Shown: positions 34,444-46,372 of the stretch, piece by piece
Numbering within the stretch: the stretch's first letter is position 1
How the letters are laid out: every line of letters starts with the position of its first letter
Source: Phanerodontia chrysosporium
Taxonomy: Eukaryota; Basidiomycota; Agaricomycetes; Polyporales; Phanerochaetaceae
DNA length: 64,000 nucleotides
NCBI GenBank assembly: GCA_001910725.1
Contig: MJGA01000013.1
Span: 62,001 to 126,000 of the forward strand
Reading direction: 5' to 3'
The notes under the pieces: model-generated
What the model saw: the letters and a program-made list of their open reading frames with translations, nothing else
What the model was told of the DNA's origin: nothing
Databases searched by the model: none
Translations under genes and position numbers: made by a program

Positions 34444-36187
34444 GGGCAACCTCCGCTCGACTTGTCCGCGAACAGGCATTGCAGCCGCGACCTTGTCGCG
34501 GGCGCAGTGCCAGCGGCACCGGGCGCAGGGCACGGCGTCCCGAGCGAGGCAGCCGCCTCGGACGCGGACGGTGCCGTGCCGGGCGCCGCGGCTGCGACTG
34601 CCGAGGACGCACTGTCCGCGGTGCGGGCTGGCAACGCTGCTGGTGCAGGAAGGGCGGGGGCACCGTGCGCACGTCCAGCGGCCAGGACACTGCTGCGCGT
34701 GGGCGCCGCGCGGGGCGTGGTGGGAGTCTCTTCATGAGGCATCGCAGGCACCGTTCCGGCATGCTGTACCCCGCCATGCGGGACGTCTCCGGCCCCGGCG
34801 GCGGAGTCGCAGTGGGGCTCTGCCTGCACGGCACGGTCTGGCCCGCAGAGTGTCGATTGCGTGGTCGCGGCCGCAGGAGCCGGAGAATGTGCAAGCTGGG
34901 GCGCAGGCGGTGCACACTGCTCGAGAGCGGGAGCCACTGCGCTGCTGCCCGCGGCGAGCAAAGAAACGGACGCTGCCGCACTGTCCGCACGGGACGGCAC
35001 AGCTGGTCCATGGTCTGGCGGGGCAGGAATCGCGAGCAGCAACATCGTCAGCGCTGGCGCGGCGTGCGGGAGCTCCCCGCTGACGATCCGTTCGACGAAA
35101 GGAGCGAGGGCAGCCCTTGTGTCCAGTGTCCAGTGTGCGCGTAGCAAGACGTCGAACAGCCGCGCCAGGATGGAGGGGAACCTGCCAGTGCGCCATGTCA
35201 GTGGTGCTGCCACAGTGCGTGGGTCCGGCGTCCAGACACTCACTGGGAGGCGAACGGGGAGAAGAGCTCGGCGAGGATGTTGCTGCCGTCGAGCTGTGCA
35301 AAGAGGCTCTCTTCGGCGAGGCCCCGGAGCTCGTCGAGCCCCGCCTTCAAACAGGGTGTCAGTAGGTGGGCGGATATGGGCGGTGAGATGGGCGCACCTC
35401 GTGCGCGAACCTATACATGTCCTTGGGCGAGCATGCGGGGCGACCGGGGTGCGTAATGTCATGGAGAGCCTGCGCGGATTGGAGTGCTGCAGTTCCGCAT
35501 GAGCGCACCGGCAGAAAGTGTATTTCTCCGGTGTAGATGTAGAATATCGCGGCCTCCAGACTGGAGGAGGTTAGGGACACAATTGGAGGTGCGCAAAGGA
35601 CGTGCGCACGTAGCGGCCGAGACGGAGTCGAGATGCACTACACGCGCATTGCCAGGCGGATGGGCTGTTGGAGCCTGGCTGTGTAGGTCGGGCTACACCA
35701 CAAGTGAGATTGCAACAGTCAGAAATGTGTCCAAATGGATTGCTCACCGTCTTACCCAGCGACGCGTTATCTATAGCCGGCGGCTCAGGCACGCTCTCCA
35801 AGGATATGACGCTACCCGGGCTGGAGGGCAAGCTGAGAATCGATTCCAGATCGTCGTCATCTCCGTCCTTGAGATCGCCGTCTGCATCGCTCTCGCAGTG
35901 CTGCGCAGTAACAGCTGTCGTCGTCGCATTGCGCAGGTGGTCTGACAGGACTGGACACCCATGAGCAATGTCTATGCAAGCGTGTAATGACCCTTGACAT
36001 ACGGTCACGGAAGTACGGCGAGGCCGCCGTCAGGATCCTGCTGTTCGCATGGACAGGGCGCCGCCCGAGGACGGCCCCCGACGACGTCCAGGAAGGGCAC
36101 GCCCGCGAGCGACGCGGCGAGGGTGTCCGCGAGGGCGGCGCTGCCGGGCACTTTGGCGAGGGTGTGCAGAGGCGAGGATGTCGACAT
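34437..36187 (-). pseudogene. BTB/POZ domain gene, array copy 4 (damaged exon 1, element in last exon)
   Basis: Exons: 36187-36003, 35950-35748, 35692-35610, 35560-35398, 35344-35244, 35181-34437. Exons 3, 4 and 5 keep the family lengths of 83, 163 and 101 nt and their splice sites are intact. Exon 1 is 26 nt shorter than in copy 2: after GVPFLD the DTTFYA-type residues are lost and the following HANSRILTAASPYF is in another frame, so the start codon no longer reads into the domain. The final exon runs directly into the terminal repeat of the element at 33278-34443. Probably non-functional unless a downstream start is used. Confidence 0.8.
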
Positions 36188-39002
36188 GGTGGAGGCACGC
36201 TGTGGTGTGAAGCGCAAGCTCGAGCGATTCTCTCGTGGAGAACACATGTCGACAACGTTCGACTCGCGGGCATCAGCTCAAGCTGGGCGTCTCGCTTGGA
36301 GGACACCAGGCGCGCGGGATCGACCCACGTGGCGTGCATGCCGCTGCCGCCGAGCGCCAAGATTGGCCTCCTTTGATAAGCTTCCAAAGATGCGAGGTCG
36401 AGCATCTAATGCTTCGGCGTGGCTTACATCCGCCTACCAACCTCTCGAAAGAGCGCCCTTGTCCGCGGGGCTATTGCCTCCTGCCAAGGGAGTTTCGGAG
36501 TCATCGTCGACCGCGATGGGCCCAAAGGCACTCCCACTCTCGGATGACGCGGCCTCCCCGGTACAGGCGAAGAACGCAAGAAGGAAGGCGGTCATCAGCG
36601 GCAGCGGAAAGTGGCGCTCCAGTACGCGACGGCGTTCGAGTGCGAGCAGCGGCAGGCGCCGGGGCGCCTTCGTTCGCGTATCAAACACTGTCCTTCTGTC
36701 ATCGCGCACCGCGCGAGGCGTACACTGGAACAGCGGAGAGCTAGCAGGCTCTGGCGTCGGCCCGGGACGGCAACCCGTCTCCTCTCTCCCCCCGCAGCCT
36801 CGGACGACAACCCTCGCGCCTTGCGATACGGCGAGGCGTCCGACGGCCACACATATCGCGAGAGGTCAGACTGGGGATGTGTATCCCTGCTCGCGGACAC
36901 TGGAGGGCAGCACCGCCGCCACTGGTCGGCTGGTAGCAGCATGCGATCTGGTAGCGGCCGTGCCACATGGCGAAAGGCGGCACCGTGCCTGGGAACAGCG
37001 AGCGCTGGTCAGGGTCCCTCGAATGCAGCGCCCGCTCAGGGCGAGAAGAGGAAACGCATCGGCGGACGTGCTCTGACTGTGTGTGTATCTGGAACTTTCC
37101 TCCCACCAGACATAGTCGCGCCTCCCAGCTCTCGGTTTCGTGATCGCTCGGAGTTTGCCCCACTTCCACGCACCGCGCATGGGGGGCCTTGGGGTACTGC
37201 GCAATGACTAAGGCATCCCCTGTCGTCCAGGACGGTGAGCGTGAGTAAAAGAGAGAGAAAATAACCAGGCCTCAGGACTAGGAGCAAGACGCGCACGACT
37301 GCGCAGCATGCAAGACGCTGCGCGTTTGACATCTGCCGTTAAGGCTAGGGTGCGCGCCGAACATTTTCTCTCTTTCCTGTACGTAACCCGGAGCGCAACC
37401 CACGCATCGTGCAAGACGTGGTCGAACCTCTCGCCTAGCGACGGAGTCAGCAGGTGTGCCTTTTTTTTTAGCTCCAAACTCTGCGCTCTCTCCGTGTGGC
37501 GGCGCTGACATTCTGGGCCCAGCGCGCACAGAAACGCGCCTGGAGTGTTACCAAAGACGGGTCACCATACAGTCAGGTCTATTAAGCTTCGCCGACGTCG
37601 GTTCGCTGTTCCGGCGTGCCGCACTGGGCTAGCACGGAGCATCACGATCAGCGAGGTCCCGAGCACCGTGATACTACGGCAGATTGCATCTGCAGTGCTG
37701 TGCGCGGCGTGCGGCGTGGCCACAGATCGTCGCAGTCCTCGCACACGTGCGCCGGGTGCAGTGGCGGAGGACCGTGGGCCGCACAGTGGCGCGTTTCTGA
37801 TCGGAGACGAAGTGGAAGGGCGCGTCGAGCGCGGACATGCTTTCGCTGCCCGTGCTCGCCGGGGCGGCGGCATGCCTGCGTTCTAGCGACAACTCCACGC
37901 AACAGCACGCGCACCGGCGGAGGTGTGCGCGGGCCATGCACGGCACGCCGCCTGAGCGCGGCGGCGACATGTCGACAGCAAGGGGGGCTCAACGGTGTCT
38001 CCACGCCCTCTCTCCCGTCGTGGACGGTTAATCGCCGTTTTGCGCAAGGCACGCGAGTCAAGGGGCGATAGGCTTGCCCCAGTTCCAGATCCTCGCAGGG
38101 TGGCTGATGATGATGGGCCCTCGTCCTCACACGATCGGTGTTCCGTGGAACAAAAGGCCTCCCCTGGAATGGTATGTCTGCATTATCCCTCGTTCCCAAC
38201 CGACAATAAGGCTTACACCATGGGTGTTTACGTCTGCAGGGGTGTGACCCATGCCAGCAAGGGCTTCTAGTCAGGGCGTGTAGCTCCCGCCCCGAGGTGC
38301 GCAACCAGTGCAGTGAATGCGCACAGCGCGAAACGGGCTCGGTTATCCATCACGCACAGGGCCCGCAGCGTCTTCCGCCCGGCACGTACCCCGTAGCATG
38401 CCTGCATCACGAGAGAAGACACATGGACTGCAGAGGTGTGGCTGCGTACTCTGCCATGGCGCGCAGAGGGAGCCCAGAAAGTAGAATCCATCCCCGTCTT
38501 AGGCAACATCCCCGCCACGGGCCTCACAGCATGATAGCATCGGATCTTTCAGAATGCCGTCGGATGCGTCACTTCGCGGCCCGCGCGTTAGTAGCTGTGG
38601 GATTCTCTCAGCTGCTGGTATGTCAACCGGCACACTAGTACGAATTAGGACGTCCCAGCGGTTGATATTCGCTCTTCTAGACTCCGTAGTCGTCGTCTCC
38701 GAAGTTACGACTCTGAACGTATATTTCCACAAAAATAGTGCGTTAGAGACGATGCGATAATACCCTCTCTCAAGCGATAATCATTAGGTGTATGGACCAT
38801 TTCAAGAGGGGCTCGCTCCATCACTGTCGAATACCCATGCTGTTTCAATGCCTAGCGCGGTTTGTGTACGTCAAGGAAACACGAAAAAAAAAAGAAATTG
38901 TGCTTCTCGCGGAAACATGCACGCCGCACTGCCGCATCCTCCAGCTCCAATTACTACTCGCACAACATTTCGAATCGGGGTGCGCGCGCCACGGGAGGAC
39001 CC
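36188..39002. other. Region without a recognised gene
   Basis: GC-rich with several overlapping open frames on both strands (for example 36434-36850 minus, 37648-38304 minus, 37545-37886 plus), none with a recognisable domain, paralogue or clean intron set. The stretch 37600-38270 has some splice-like signals and could hide a decayed small gene of the types seen at 39003 and 41035. Confidence 0.4.
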
Positions 39003-39626
39003 ATGTCGCCTCCGCTCTTCAAAGCGGCGGGACGGGTGCAGGACACCATTAAAGCAGAGGTGTGTCCTCGATTTGCCGCGTCTCCGCACCACAATGCAGC
39101 GCACACCCGCCCCCGCCCCCTGTCCCCAGCGGTGCGCCGCCCCGCAGGAACGGGCGCAGGCGTCGGCGCACCGCGACAGGGCCGCGAAGAGGCGGGCCAG
39201 AATCCGCCTGCTGGCCGCGGCCCGCGCGGGCACCCTGTACGCGCCTTTCCCGTCCGTCCGCATGCGCGCTGACCCCGCCCCTACAGAGCCGATGCCCCCG
39301 CGGCGTTCGTCGACGCACGGTGGTACTCGCGGTGGCCCGAGAGGAGGCGGAGAATCGCGGAGCTAGTAGGGGCGTCGCCGGAGGCGCAGGCGGCGAGGGC
39401 GCGCGGGAGATGGGTCTTTATCGTGTGGGTCTACTGGCGTGCGTTGGTTACCTTCCGGCTCACCCTGCGCACGGACAGATCGACGCTGCACAGAGGCGGA
39501 CGTCCAGGGGCTGGCGGCAGGCCGGTCGACAATGCGTGGCACGCCACGGTCGTCTTCTGCGGCCGCGACGGCTCCTATGCCCACAACGACGTCCACCACA
39601 TCAAGATTGACCCAAAAGACCTGTAG
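39003..39626 (+). CDS. Small hypothetical protein, family A (paralogue of 342-847)
   Basis: Four exons: 39003-39059, 39130-39251, 39287-39424, 39479-39626, giving 154 residues. Intron phases 2 and 2 in the last three exons, and the 148-nt final exon, are identical to those of the gene at 342-847. Aligned blocks are ARWYSRWPERRRRIAELV with PRWYSGQPDLRERIRDIV, and STLHRGGRP with STWHRGGHP, plus WHATVVFC with WHVQVCVC. The second exon is highly basic (RAAKRRARIRLLAAARAG). One intron (39252-39286) is only 35 nt. No signal peptide; function unknown. Low overall identity but preserved architecture implies an evolving gene family, not chance ORFs. Confidence 0.65.
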
Positions 39627-40198
39627 TTACGCAGGCACCCTCAAAATCCACGACAATCGTGGAGTACATAAACTAGATGTATGCGCCTTCTCAAGGGGCG
39701 CTTGTAGACGAGTTGTGCACTGCCTTGGCATCCATTTTTTCCCGTGAGGGAGCCCTGCGTGCAAGCGCGCGCACAGCAAACCGTGTTGAGCCTGCTCTCT
39801 GGAAACCACCGTCTCCATCGCCCGGGCAACCCCCGCCGCCCTTTCTCTCTGGTATAAGATGGACTGAAATGTCGCTTTGTTGCGCGTGCCTGTCTCTCGA
39901 GCTGGGACTGCCTGCACTCGGCGTCCTACGCGTGAAAGCACCGCTCACGCGCACGACTAGAACACCCCCACACCGTCTCACGCAGCATGACTCGAGACCA
40001 GCTCTTTCAGAGGAGTAAAAGCCAAAAAGGCACTTTGCACGCTTCCACGCTCGGCTGCCCGTGTGCGCTGGACCTAATCAGATCTCCGCGCGCCGATCTC
40101 CCGCTAACGGGGGCGCCCATCTCGAGCGACCAAGGATCAATCTCGCCTCATTGCTCCGCGCACAAGCACCTCCCAGGGGCTAAAAGTACCGACGTACA
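39627..40198. other. Intergenic region
   Basis: No gene-like frame recognised; short frames on both strands only. Confidence 0.5.
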
Positions 40199-40994
40199 TT
40201 GGAAGGCGCGGCGCGGTCGCATGCACGGCCGTCACGATGCTCGTGCGCCGTGGCGCAGCGCCTGTACACCGCCGTCGGGGAGTTGCATAGGCCTAGGTGC
40301 GCCCGCCGGAAGGGGCGGCAGGCGACGGGACGTCTGTTGCGGCAGACGCTGGCACGCCGCGCAGGTGCGTGGGGCGGTGTGTGTGAGGACGCGGCACTGT
40401 TGCGTGAGGCGGTGGGCGTTTGCACGGTGTGCAGTGATGACATGGCCGTCGCAGAGATGCAGCGTTGCGGTAAGGACGGGCTCGTGGCATCCGCGGGAGT
40501 TGTGTCGGTCAAGATCTCGTGTCTGCTTCACGCACAATATGTGAGAATGTCACAATGGGCGGATGCTTGGTCCAGCATGCCACTCATAGTTACAGCCAAG
40601 GCTTCCATTGATGGAGCTCTGGACTTTTGGGGACCGCGTGCGCTTTGCAGATACAGGTGGTCCTTGAAGGTGAGTGTGATGTGCGCTGTGCGGCCGAGGC
40701 ATGTTCAGTGGTTGGTTCCAGGATCGCATGGAGAAGGGGTCCGAGGTGCGCTGCCCAGAGGACGAAATTTGCATTACGTGCGAGGTGTTGTATCGGTGTT
40801 GTGAACACGATGAACGCGTGGGCAACGCGCACAGCGAGGATGTGGGAGACTCAACGCCGGACCTCGCGCGCGGCGTCAGCAACAATTATATGGGCCAATG
40901 CTCGCCGTGCGACGCACCTTTATTGTCCATAACATTCTTTTTCACAATTACATGTGTTGACCGTCGAGTGGCACACAGCTTTGGGCATATATAA
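40199..40994 (+). CDS. Probable small Cys-rich protein, family B (5' end unresolved)
   Basis: A frame open from 40199 reads to a GTGAGT donor at 40670 and joins in phase at 40722 (acceptor TTCCAG), continuing to 40994. The joined part contains SEVRCPEDEICITCEVLYRC, matching the RCP-x4-C-x2-C pattern of the gene at 41035-41647. No ATG opens the upstream frame, so the start and any earlier introns are unresolved, and the first exon may be further upstream. It sits head-to-tail with its paralogue. Function unknown. Confidence 0.4.
40988..40994 (+). promoter_or_regulatory. Putative TATA motif for the gene at 41035
   Basis: TATATAA about 41 bp upstream of the ATG at 41035, implying a short leader if used. 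Confidence 0.35.
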
Positions 40995-41034
40995 GTTAGC
41001 AGTGCGCACGGAAAGGTGCAACTGCGGACACACC

Positions 41035-41647
41035 ATGGACGAGTGCACCAGCGTCATCCTCGGCCTCGGAACCCTGGCGGCTCTGCTCATCGGAGACTTC
41101 ATGGCACATTGCAGGTCGGGGCCCTCTGCACCGCTGACAACGATCGAAGACGTCGGCTGCCTCCTGGATTATGTACGCAGCCTGGGCAACGCCATGTCGG
41201 CCGTGCGCGCGGCGCACCCGCTTCTCTGCAGTCCCAACCGTCTCACAGACATGGACGGCGACATCGGCAGGTGCGTGTCGCGGCGTTGCGCGAGGGAAGC
41301 AGGACGGCGGCATGCAGATGTGCGCAGCGCTTCGCCGAGCTCCAAGCTAGGGCCCGCCGTCCGGGGCGCTCGCCGCCAGAGACAGGGTCTTGGGAGCTGC
41401 GACAGCTCTGCATGCTGCACGACGAGCTATCGGGGATTGAGAAGAGGCAGGCTGTGCGTGTGTGCTGCCCGTTGCCTCGACAGGAGCGGCTGACGACGGC
41501 TTTCTTCAGGACGTGCTCAGGGAAGGGACCTCTGCGCGCTGCCCGGTAGGAGACCCCTGCGACGATTGCGGACGGCTGCGCGCGTGTGCGATGGAGGAAT
41601 ACCAAAGACGTCTCGAGGAACGCGCACGCTCGGACAAGCACAGGTGA
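41035..41647 (+). CDS. Small N-terminally hydrophobic Cys-rich protein, family B
   Basis: Three exons: 41035-41270, 41318-41453, 41510-41647, giving 169 residues with closed phases. Residues 6-22 (SVILGLGTLAALLIGDF) form a hydrophobic helix that could be a signal peptide or membrane anchor. Later come a helical segment and a C-terminal RCPVGDPCDDCGRLRAC cluster followed by a charged helix (EEYQRRLEERARSDKHR). The Cys pattern recurs in the upstream frame ending at 40994. Could bind metal or form disulfides; unknown function. Confidence 0.6.
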
Positions 41648-42349
41648 GCCGGCGGCGAACCCTGGGACCGTACGTACCACGTGGCCCGGTGTTCAAATGC
41701 ACAAACAAGCACAAACGCAGTGCGCGATGCGGTATCGGGCGTCGGATGCATCAGGCAACATTGCGCGTAGCGGCGAGAATAGCGTGTTTATAACATTGCT
41801 TCTCTATCACTCTACACAGCTATGTTAACAATGACTCCTGCTGGCGGCAGCCGCTCAGGCTTTTCAAAGTCTCAAGCGGTTGGCAATTCTGCGCCTCTGT
41901 ATTACATGAACGCCAAGGAGACAACTACGGGCAGGCTTACATAATGTTTAGGTTCGGGTCTCTGTGTTGCTATTCGTCATGTTTCCAATCAATTGCCTCA
42001 GGGATGCACACACGCAAGATCTCGATCAACGCGCACTAGCACGAGGAACTTCGTCACCGCTTGCCTGTTAGCCCAGCGTTGTCTGCGTCATGTCTGAGCC
42101 CGCGGAAGCGGCGGCTCCAGGGTCCCGCACGGGTCCCGCAGATGCAACCACCCGATTCAAATCGAAATGAGGAACATCCCTTCTCAGCGTCTCGGCAGCC
42201 TCATGCAGTAGCCGGCGCGGTACCACCGCCCGGCTTCTGCGCTTGCAGTTTCCTGGAGCTTGCGAGGTACGAGTACCACCCTGACGTGGGGCCGGCGGGA
42301 GGCATCTGCGGAAGGACTATGGTAGGAGGTGCGTCGACACGCGTCTGAG
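41648..42349. other. Intergenic region
   Basis: AT-richer stretch around 41800-42050 with no gene-like frame. The right part merges into the decayed tail of BTB copy 5. Confidence 0.5.
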
Positions 42350-43777
42350 CGCCCCATGCCTCCGTGACGGCCGCCGCCGCAGGTGTCCCGGCTCGCCCCC
42401 CCCCCACCCCCACCCCCGGGAGGGCCCTGCGATGCGTGCAGGGCGGACACACGGTGGGTGCGGCGCGCAGAGCCTTTTCCCTCAACCGCTTGCGCTGACA
42501 TCTCGAGAAGCCCGGGCGATTGGCCGTCGTCCGTGCTGTATGCATTGCAGCCGTCGGGGCCCGGTGGCTTCGGCGGGGCCATCGGCGGAATAGGAACTCG
42601 CCAGCGCAGGGACGGCGCGCAGGAACAGCATGGCTGCAGGCGCCGCGTGCGGGGGCTCGCCGCGCACGCCACGCACGACCAGCGGCGCGAGTTGCCGGGT
42701 GTCCAGTGGGCATGTAGAAGAAGCTCTGCCTGGCGTTTCAGCACGCCGGGGTGGCCTGTGCGGGTGCCGTATGCGTCAGAGCGCTGCTGTGGGCACAGAG
42801 CTGTGGACACACCTCGAGGAGAAGCGAGAGAAGAACTCCAGGAGGGTCGTCAAACCGCCGAGCTGCGCGAAGAGATTGGCCTCGGCGAGAGCGTTCAGCT
42901 CGTCGAGCTCGGCCAGCAATAGCCTAACCAGCTCTGCGTAAGAGGGAGACAGTAGTATGATGAGCTACCTCGGCCGCAAAGCAATACATTGACTTAGTGA
43001 GCGCGCCGGCCGGTGCGGGTGTGCCTTGTGATGGGCGTAGAGACCCTCTGCACGGGCCTCGGCGCCGCGCGAGCGCAACGGCAGGAAGCAAACCTTTCCG
43101 GTATAAAGGTAGCTTCAAGACTGCGGAGCATTAGGGGCCATACAGAGTGTGGATGTGTGCGAATGGCTCACGTGTCGGCGGCGACAGAGTTCAGATGCAC
43201 CACCTTTGTGCCATCGGTTGCACAGTTTGAGAGTGCGCCTCGGTGATGGGAAGGCTGGTTCTCGAGCCGAACTGACGATGTTTTGGTCTAGAATCAAGCC
43301 TCTGTCAGACAACTGCGTCAACAACTCCGCGTGAGTCAACTTACAGGCTGTTCCTCGAGTGCTTCGAGTTCGGCTCACGAGAACTCGTTCGGAGAGCCCG
43401 AGAGGGACTCAAACTCCCCTTCATTATTATTCTTCTCCTTCTAGATGTCTTTAGGGCCCTCCAAAGCGTCTTCACGCCCCTTCGACAAGACTACACATCA
43501 ATTAGCACGAGAAAGACAACCGCGAAATACCAACGCTGCTTCACTCACGCATGGCAAAGGACGGAGAAGCTGCCTCCAGGACGCGATCGTTGGCACAGAC
43601 AGCACGCGCCGCAGCAGGCCCTGGACGGCGCTGCGTTTGCGCATCGCACGTCGTGCCGGCAAACGAGACACCGGAGAGAGCGTCTGCAAGAGCATCCTCT
43701 TGGGGCAGCGCGTGCGGGCAGTGGCGCAGGCGTGTGGCAGTGCCGCCATGGCTGCGGGCAAGCGTGGGTGCGGGCAT
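42350..43777 (-). pseudogene. BTB/POZ domain gene, array copy 5 (decayed)
   Basis: Family order is recognisable. Exon 1 from 43777 has ALADALSGVSFAGTTCDA, then VLEAASPSFAM, and a GTGAGT donor. An exon-3 remnant reads TKVVHLNSVAADT. In exon 4 the IFYIYTG motif has lost several bases, leaving only YTGKVCFLPLRSR, and a second frameshift precedes TKSMYCFAAE. Exon 5 contains a disturbed start, and exon 6 switches frame within the VRGEPPHAAP region. A poly-C tract at about 42397-42417 interrupts the tail. At least four disabling changes, so a pseudogene. Confidence 0.8.
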
Positions 43778-44380
43778 GGCGCGCGTCGCGCGCTGCGGCG
43801 ATGGCGGCGTCGCGTGGCATGCTCCTGCAGCCGCCTTCGCGAGCGGGGACTGCAGGAAGTACTCCTGTGGAGGGGCCACCCGTACGTGAATGAGCCGACG
43901 AACCGCTGCCGGCGGTCCCCAACCGAGGGAAAGGGGGAGATTGTCATTGTCACTGGAAGTCAGAACGGAAGGTCGGCGGACGAGATGCCTCAGCTCGCGT
44001 GCATCTGCACACGAGCTGGAGCATCCCTCTGAGGTCTTGCGAGCAGAGTGTGAGTGCTTCTCCATAAGTCTGTCGCATAGCGGTCCCGCCTCATACAGAC
44101 ATATGAATAAGATATCTACAAGCTTAGCGATTGCGGCGGTTGCTGAAAGAATTGGGAGCCAGCAGGCCATGCACTAGATGCAGCAAGCGTGGTTGTCTCC
44201 AGAGCGCGTTGCAACAAAGCGAAGACGATGGACGCAGGAGTCAATGTTAAAGCGGAAATGAGGGTGGTTGAAATGTTGGCAGTGAATGTGATATTGAGCG
44301 TGAGAAACCGCATGTCTGATGACATTTCAATCGGAGTTCCATAGCGTGCTTTGGCAACATTCAGAACTCAAATCTATCCA
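43778..44380. other. Intergenic region
   Basis: Upstream of BTB copy 5 and downstream of the first 'GGPP-like' gene. No gene-like frame. Confidence 0.5.
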
Positions 44381-45997
44381 GGAAACAAGGTGGCAGAAAC
44401 GGCTCATCAGACTGGTCACGCTCCATGAGCTTCAGGCCGCTGCTAGAGTCATAGACGAGGCTCAGCTTCTGTCCCGGCCCTCCAGGGTCACCACTTGCTG
44501 TCGAGAAGGCGCCAGAGCCTCTTCAGGCTGTCCTTCGCGGCGGCCGCTTCTGCAGCGTACGCGTCAGAATCGAGGCGCTGCTCGTCGACAGCGACGACCT
44601 TCCCGCGGCCGTCGTGCAACCCGACGCGCAGGGTCGGCAGCTGCCCGAAGTAGAGCTGGAGGTACGTGTCCAGGTTGAAGGTCCTCGCCGTCGGGTGTCT
44701 GCTGGCGGAGCGCATCTTCAGCTTGACGAGCGAGGACTGGGGAACGGTCTTCCCTGCTCTGTGGATGCTCAGCAGACCGGACTTTGAGCGCACGGACCCT
44801 GCGAGCTTGAGCGCGTCCATCAGGCTGGAGAGTTCGTCGGCGCCCTCCGCCTCGGGCTCGTCGTACGCGTCGGCCTCGCACCGCAGCACGATCTTGAGTC
44901 CCGAAAGGTTCTGCGTATCGGGCTCAGTATGAGCAACCCCTCAGGGCGACACGCAACAGGCGCACACGCACGAAGCAGATGACGCGAAAGTGGCCCGCGA
45001 GCGTGGCCCGCTCGCAGCCCCGCGCAGCGCTCGAGAACGCGCGCTCGTACGCGTCGCCAAGGTTCCACGAGTGCTCGACGGTCCGCTGCTCGAAGCGTCG
45101 CAGCAGGAGCGTGTACCCGCCGGCGAGCGCGACGTCGATGCGGCACAGCGTGGTAAGCGCGATTTTCTACCACGTAAAATAAAAAGAAAACCGGCCAATA
45201 AACTGGTGACTGCATGCAGGTTTTCTTGCAGTTTTTGTGACAGTCACAACTCAAGGAGAATCGCAGGAAAATTGGCTCCAAGGCAGGCAGCCATTCGTAA
45301 GAACGCTTTGTATTCCTTTCTCATAAACTGGAAGAAAACCGTCATTTAATTTGGCTGATTTTTATGCAGTATTCGGATTACAAAATCGGGGCTACCACGC
45401 TGTGCGGAAGGCGTCGCGGCGCGCGGCGCGCGCGCACGCGGGGTCTGCCGCGCACGACGTCGACGGTGCCCCACTCGAGCGCGGCGCCGGCGGTCGCGGC
45501 GACGGCCTCGAAGAGCGGCACGCGCGCGTGCGCGCCCAGGCGGTGTCCGTTCGAGTCGATGAAGGACGCGCCGCGCGTCTTGTGCAGGCGCACGGGCAGC
45601 GGCGGCGGCGACCACCTCCGGGGCGATCCTGTGGCTGGTGAGCAGAGCAGCTGCGCGGAGCGGGGGGACAGTGCGCACCCGGGACCAGGATCGTCGGATG
45701 CGCGGTGTCGACCCAGCTGTACGATGCCAGGAGCTGCACGTTGGTGATCGCGACTTCGGGGTCGTCGAGGTCGATCTCTGGCTGTGGGATCGTCCGCAAC
45801 GTCTCCGAGGCGTGCAGCCCCTCCATCAGGTCGCGTGTGATGCTACCGATTGGGACATCTGGTTGGTGTCCGGGTGGACCGCGACCGCGACTGTCGTTCC
45901 TATGGTCTTCAGGACGTTGGCTTCCGAACATGCCTCCGGTATGGTTGTCGTGGCTTTCAGTGGGGGAAGATGGCGGTTGCTTACCTAGTTCTCCCAT
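44381..45997 (-). pseudogene. 'GGPP synthetase-like' family gene 1, disrupted by a MITE
   Basis: Exon 1, 45997-45679, ends in VQLLASYSWVDTAHPTILVP, the family start of the fold. Exon 2 starts at 45628 (GSPRRWSPPPLPV) and reads to LEWGTVDVV, after which the expected TDRNNL segment is shortened and out of frame. The MITE at 45144-45404 is inserted there. Beyond it RIDVALAGGYTLLLRRFEQ resumes, then a final exon begins NLSGLKIVLRCEADAYDEPE. A stop at 44488 truncates the C-terminus, although a related SLVYDSSSGLKLMER frame persists downstream to about 44381. Siblings at 48169 and 53263 are intact. Function of the family is unknown. Confidence 0.8.
45144..45404. mobile_element. MITE copy 1 (261 bp)
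   Basis: Terminal inverted repeats begin CACAGCGTGGTA and extend imperfectly for about 22 bp (through GATTTT). Flanked by a 3-bp target duplication CGG (45141-45143 and 45405-45407). Non-coding interior. Clearly homologous in full length to the element at 57432-57704. It interrupts the 'GGPP-like' gene 1 inside the RIDVALAG exon. Confidence 0.9.
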
Positions 45998-46372
45998 GGC
46001 TGACCTTCTCGTCGATAAGCAGGCGCTGCGATCAAAGCTTAGCGTGTGAAGCTGTGAAGCCTAGGGGACAGTGCATGTGAAACTGTTCGAAGCCATGCGC
46101 TGCGCTCTTGCAATCATTAGTTCCTGACACGGTACCTCATTCAGTCTAGCCTTGAAACGCCTATATTCTTACTGTACCTGTTAATTCCATCGCCTCAGAC
46201 TCGCAATAAGTTAGGTTAGAGTAGGCTCGTCTTAGTTCGAGCGTGAGTGTTGGTATGCCTATCGCATTAATCTCAGGTTCCCACCTTCACACATTACCAC
46301 GGTCAATACTTCCACCCGACAACGTTACGTTTTTTAATCCTACTCGCAACGACTCTGCACATTCCTGCCTCC
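45998..46372. other. Intergenic region between 'GGPP-like' genes 1 and 2
   Basis: AT-richer, no gene-like frame; contains the promoter of gene 1 and the 3' end of gene 2. Confidence 0.6.

Noticed and set aside
34400..35500. Long plus-strand frames opposite BTB copy 4
   Set aside because: They are antisense shadows of GC-rich Pro/Ala tail codons; the minus-strand exon set is fully consistent.
36434..38304. Several open frames on both strands between BTB copy 4 and family A gene
   Set aside because: No consistent splice structure or homology; reported only as an unresolved region.
42397..42420. Poly-C tract as a regulatory element
   Set aside because: Falls in the Gly-coding tail of the decayed BTB copy 5 and is better explained as a slippage-prone homopolymer.
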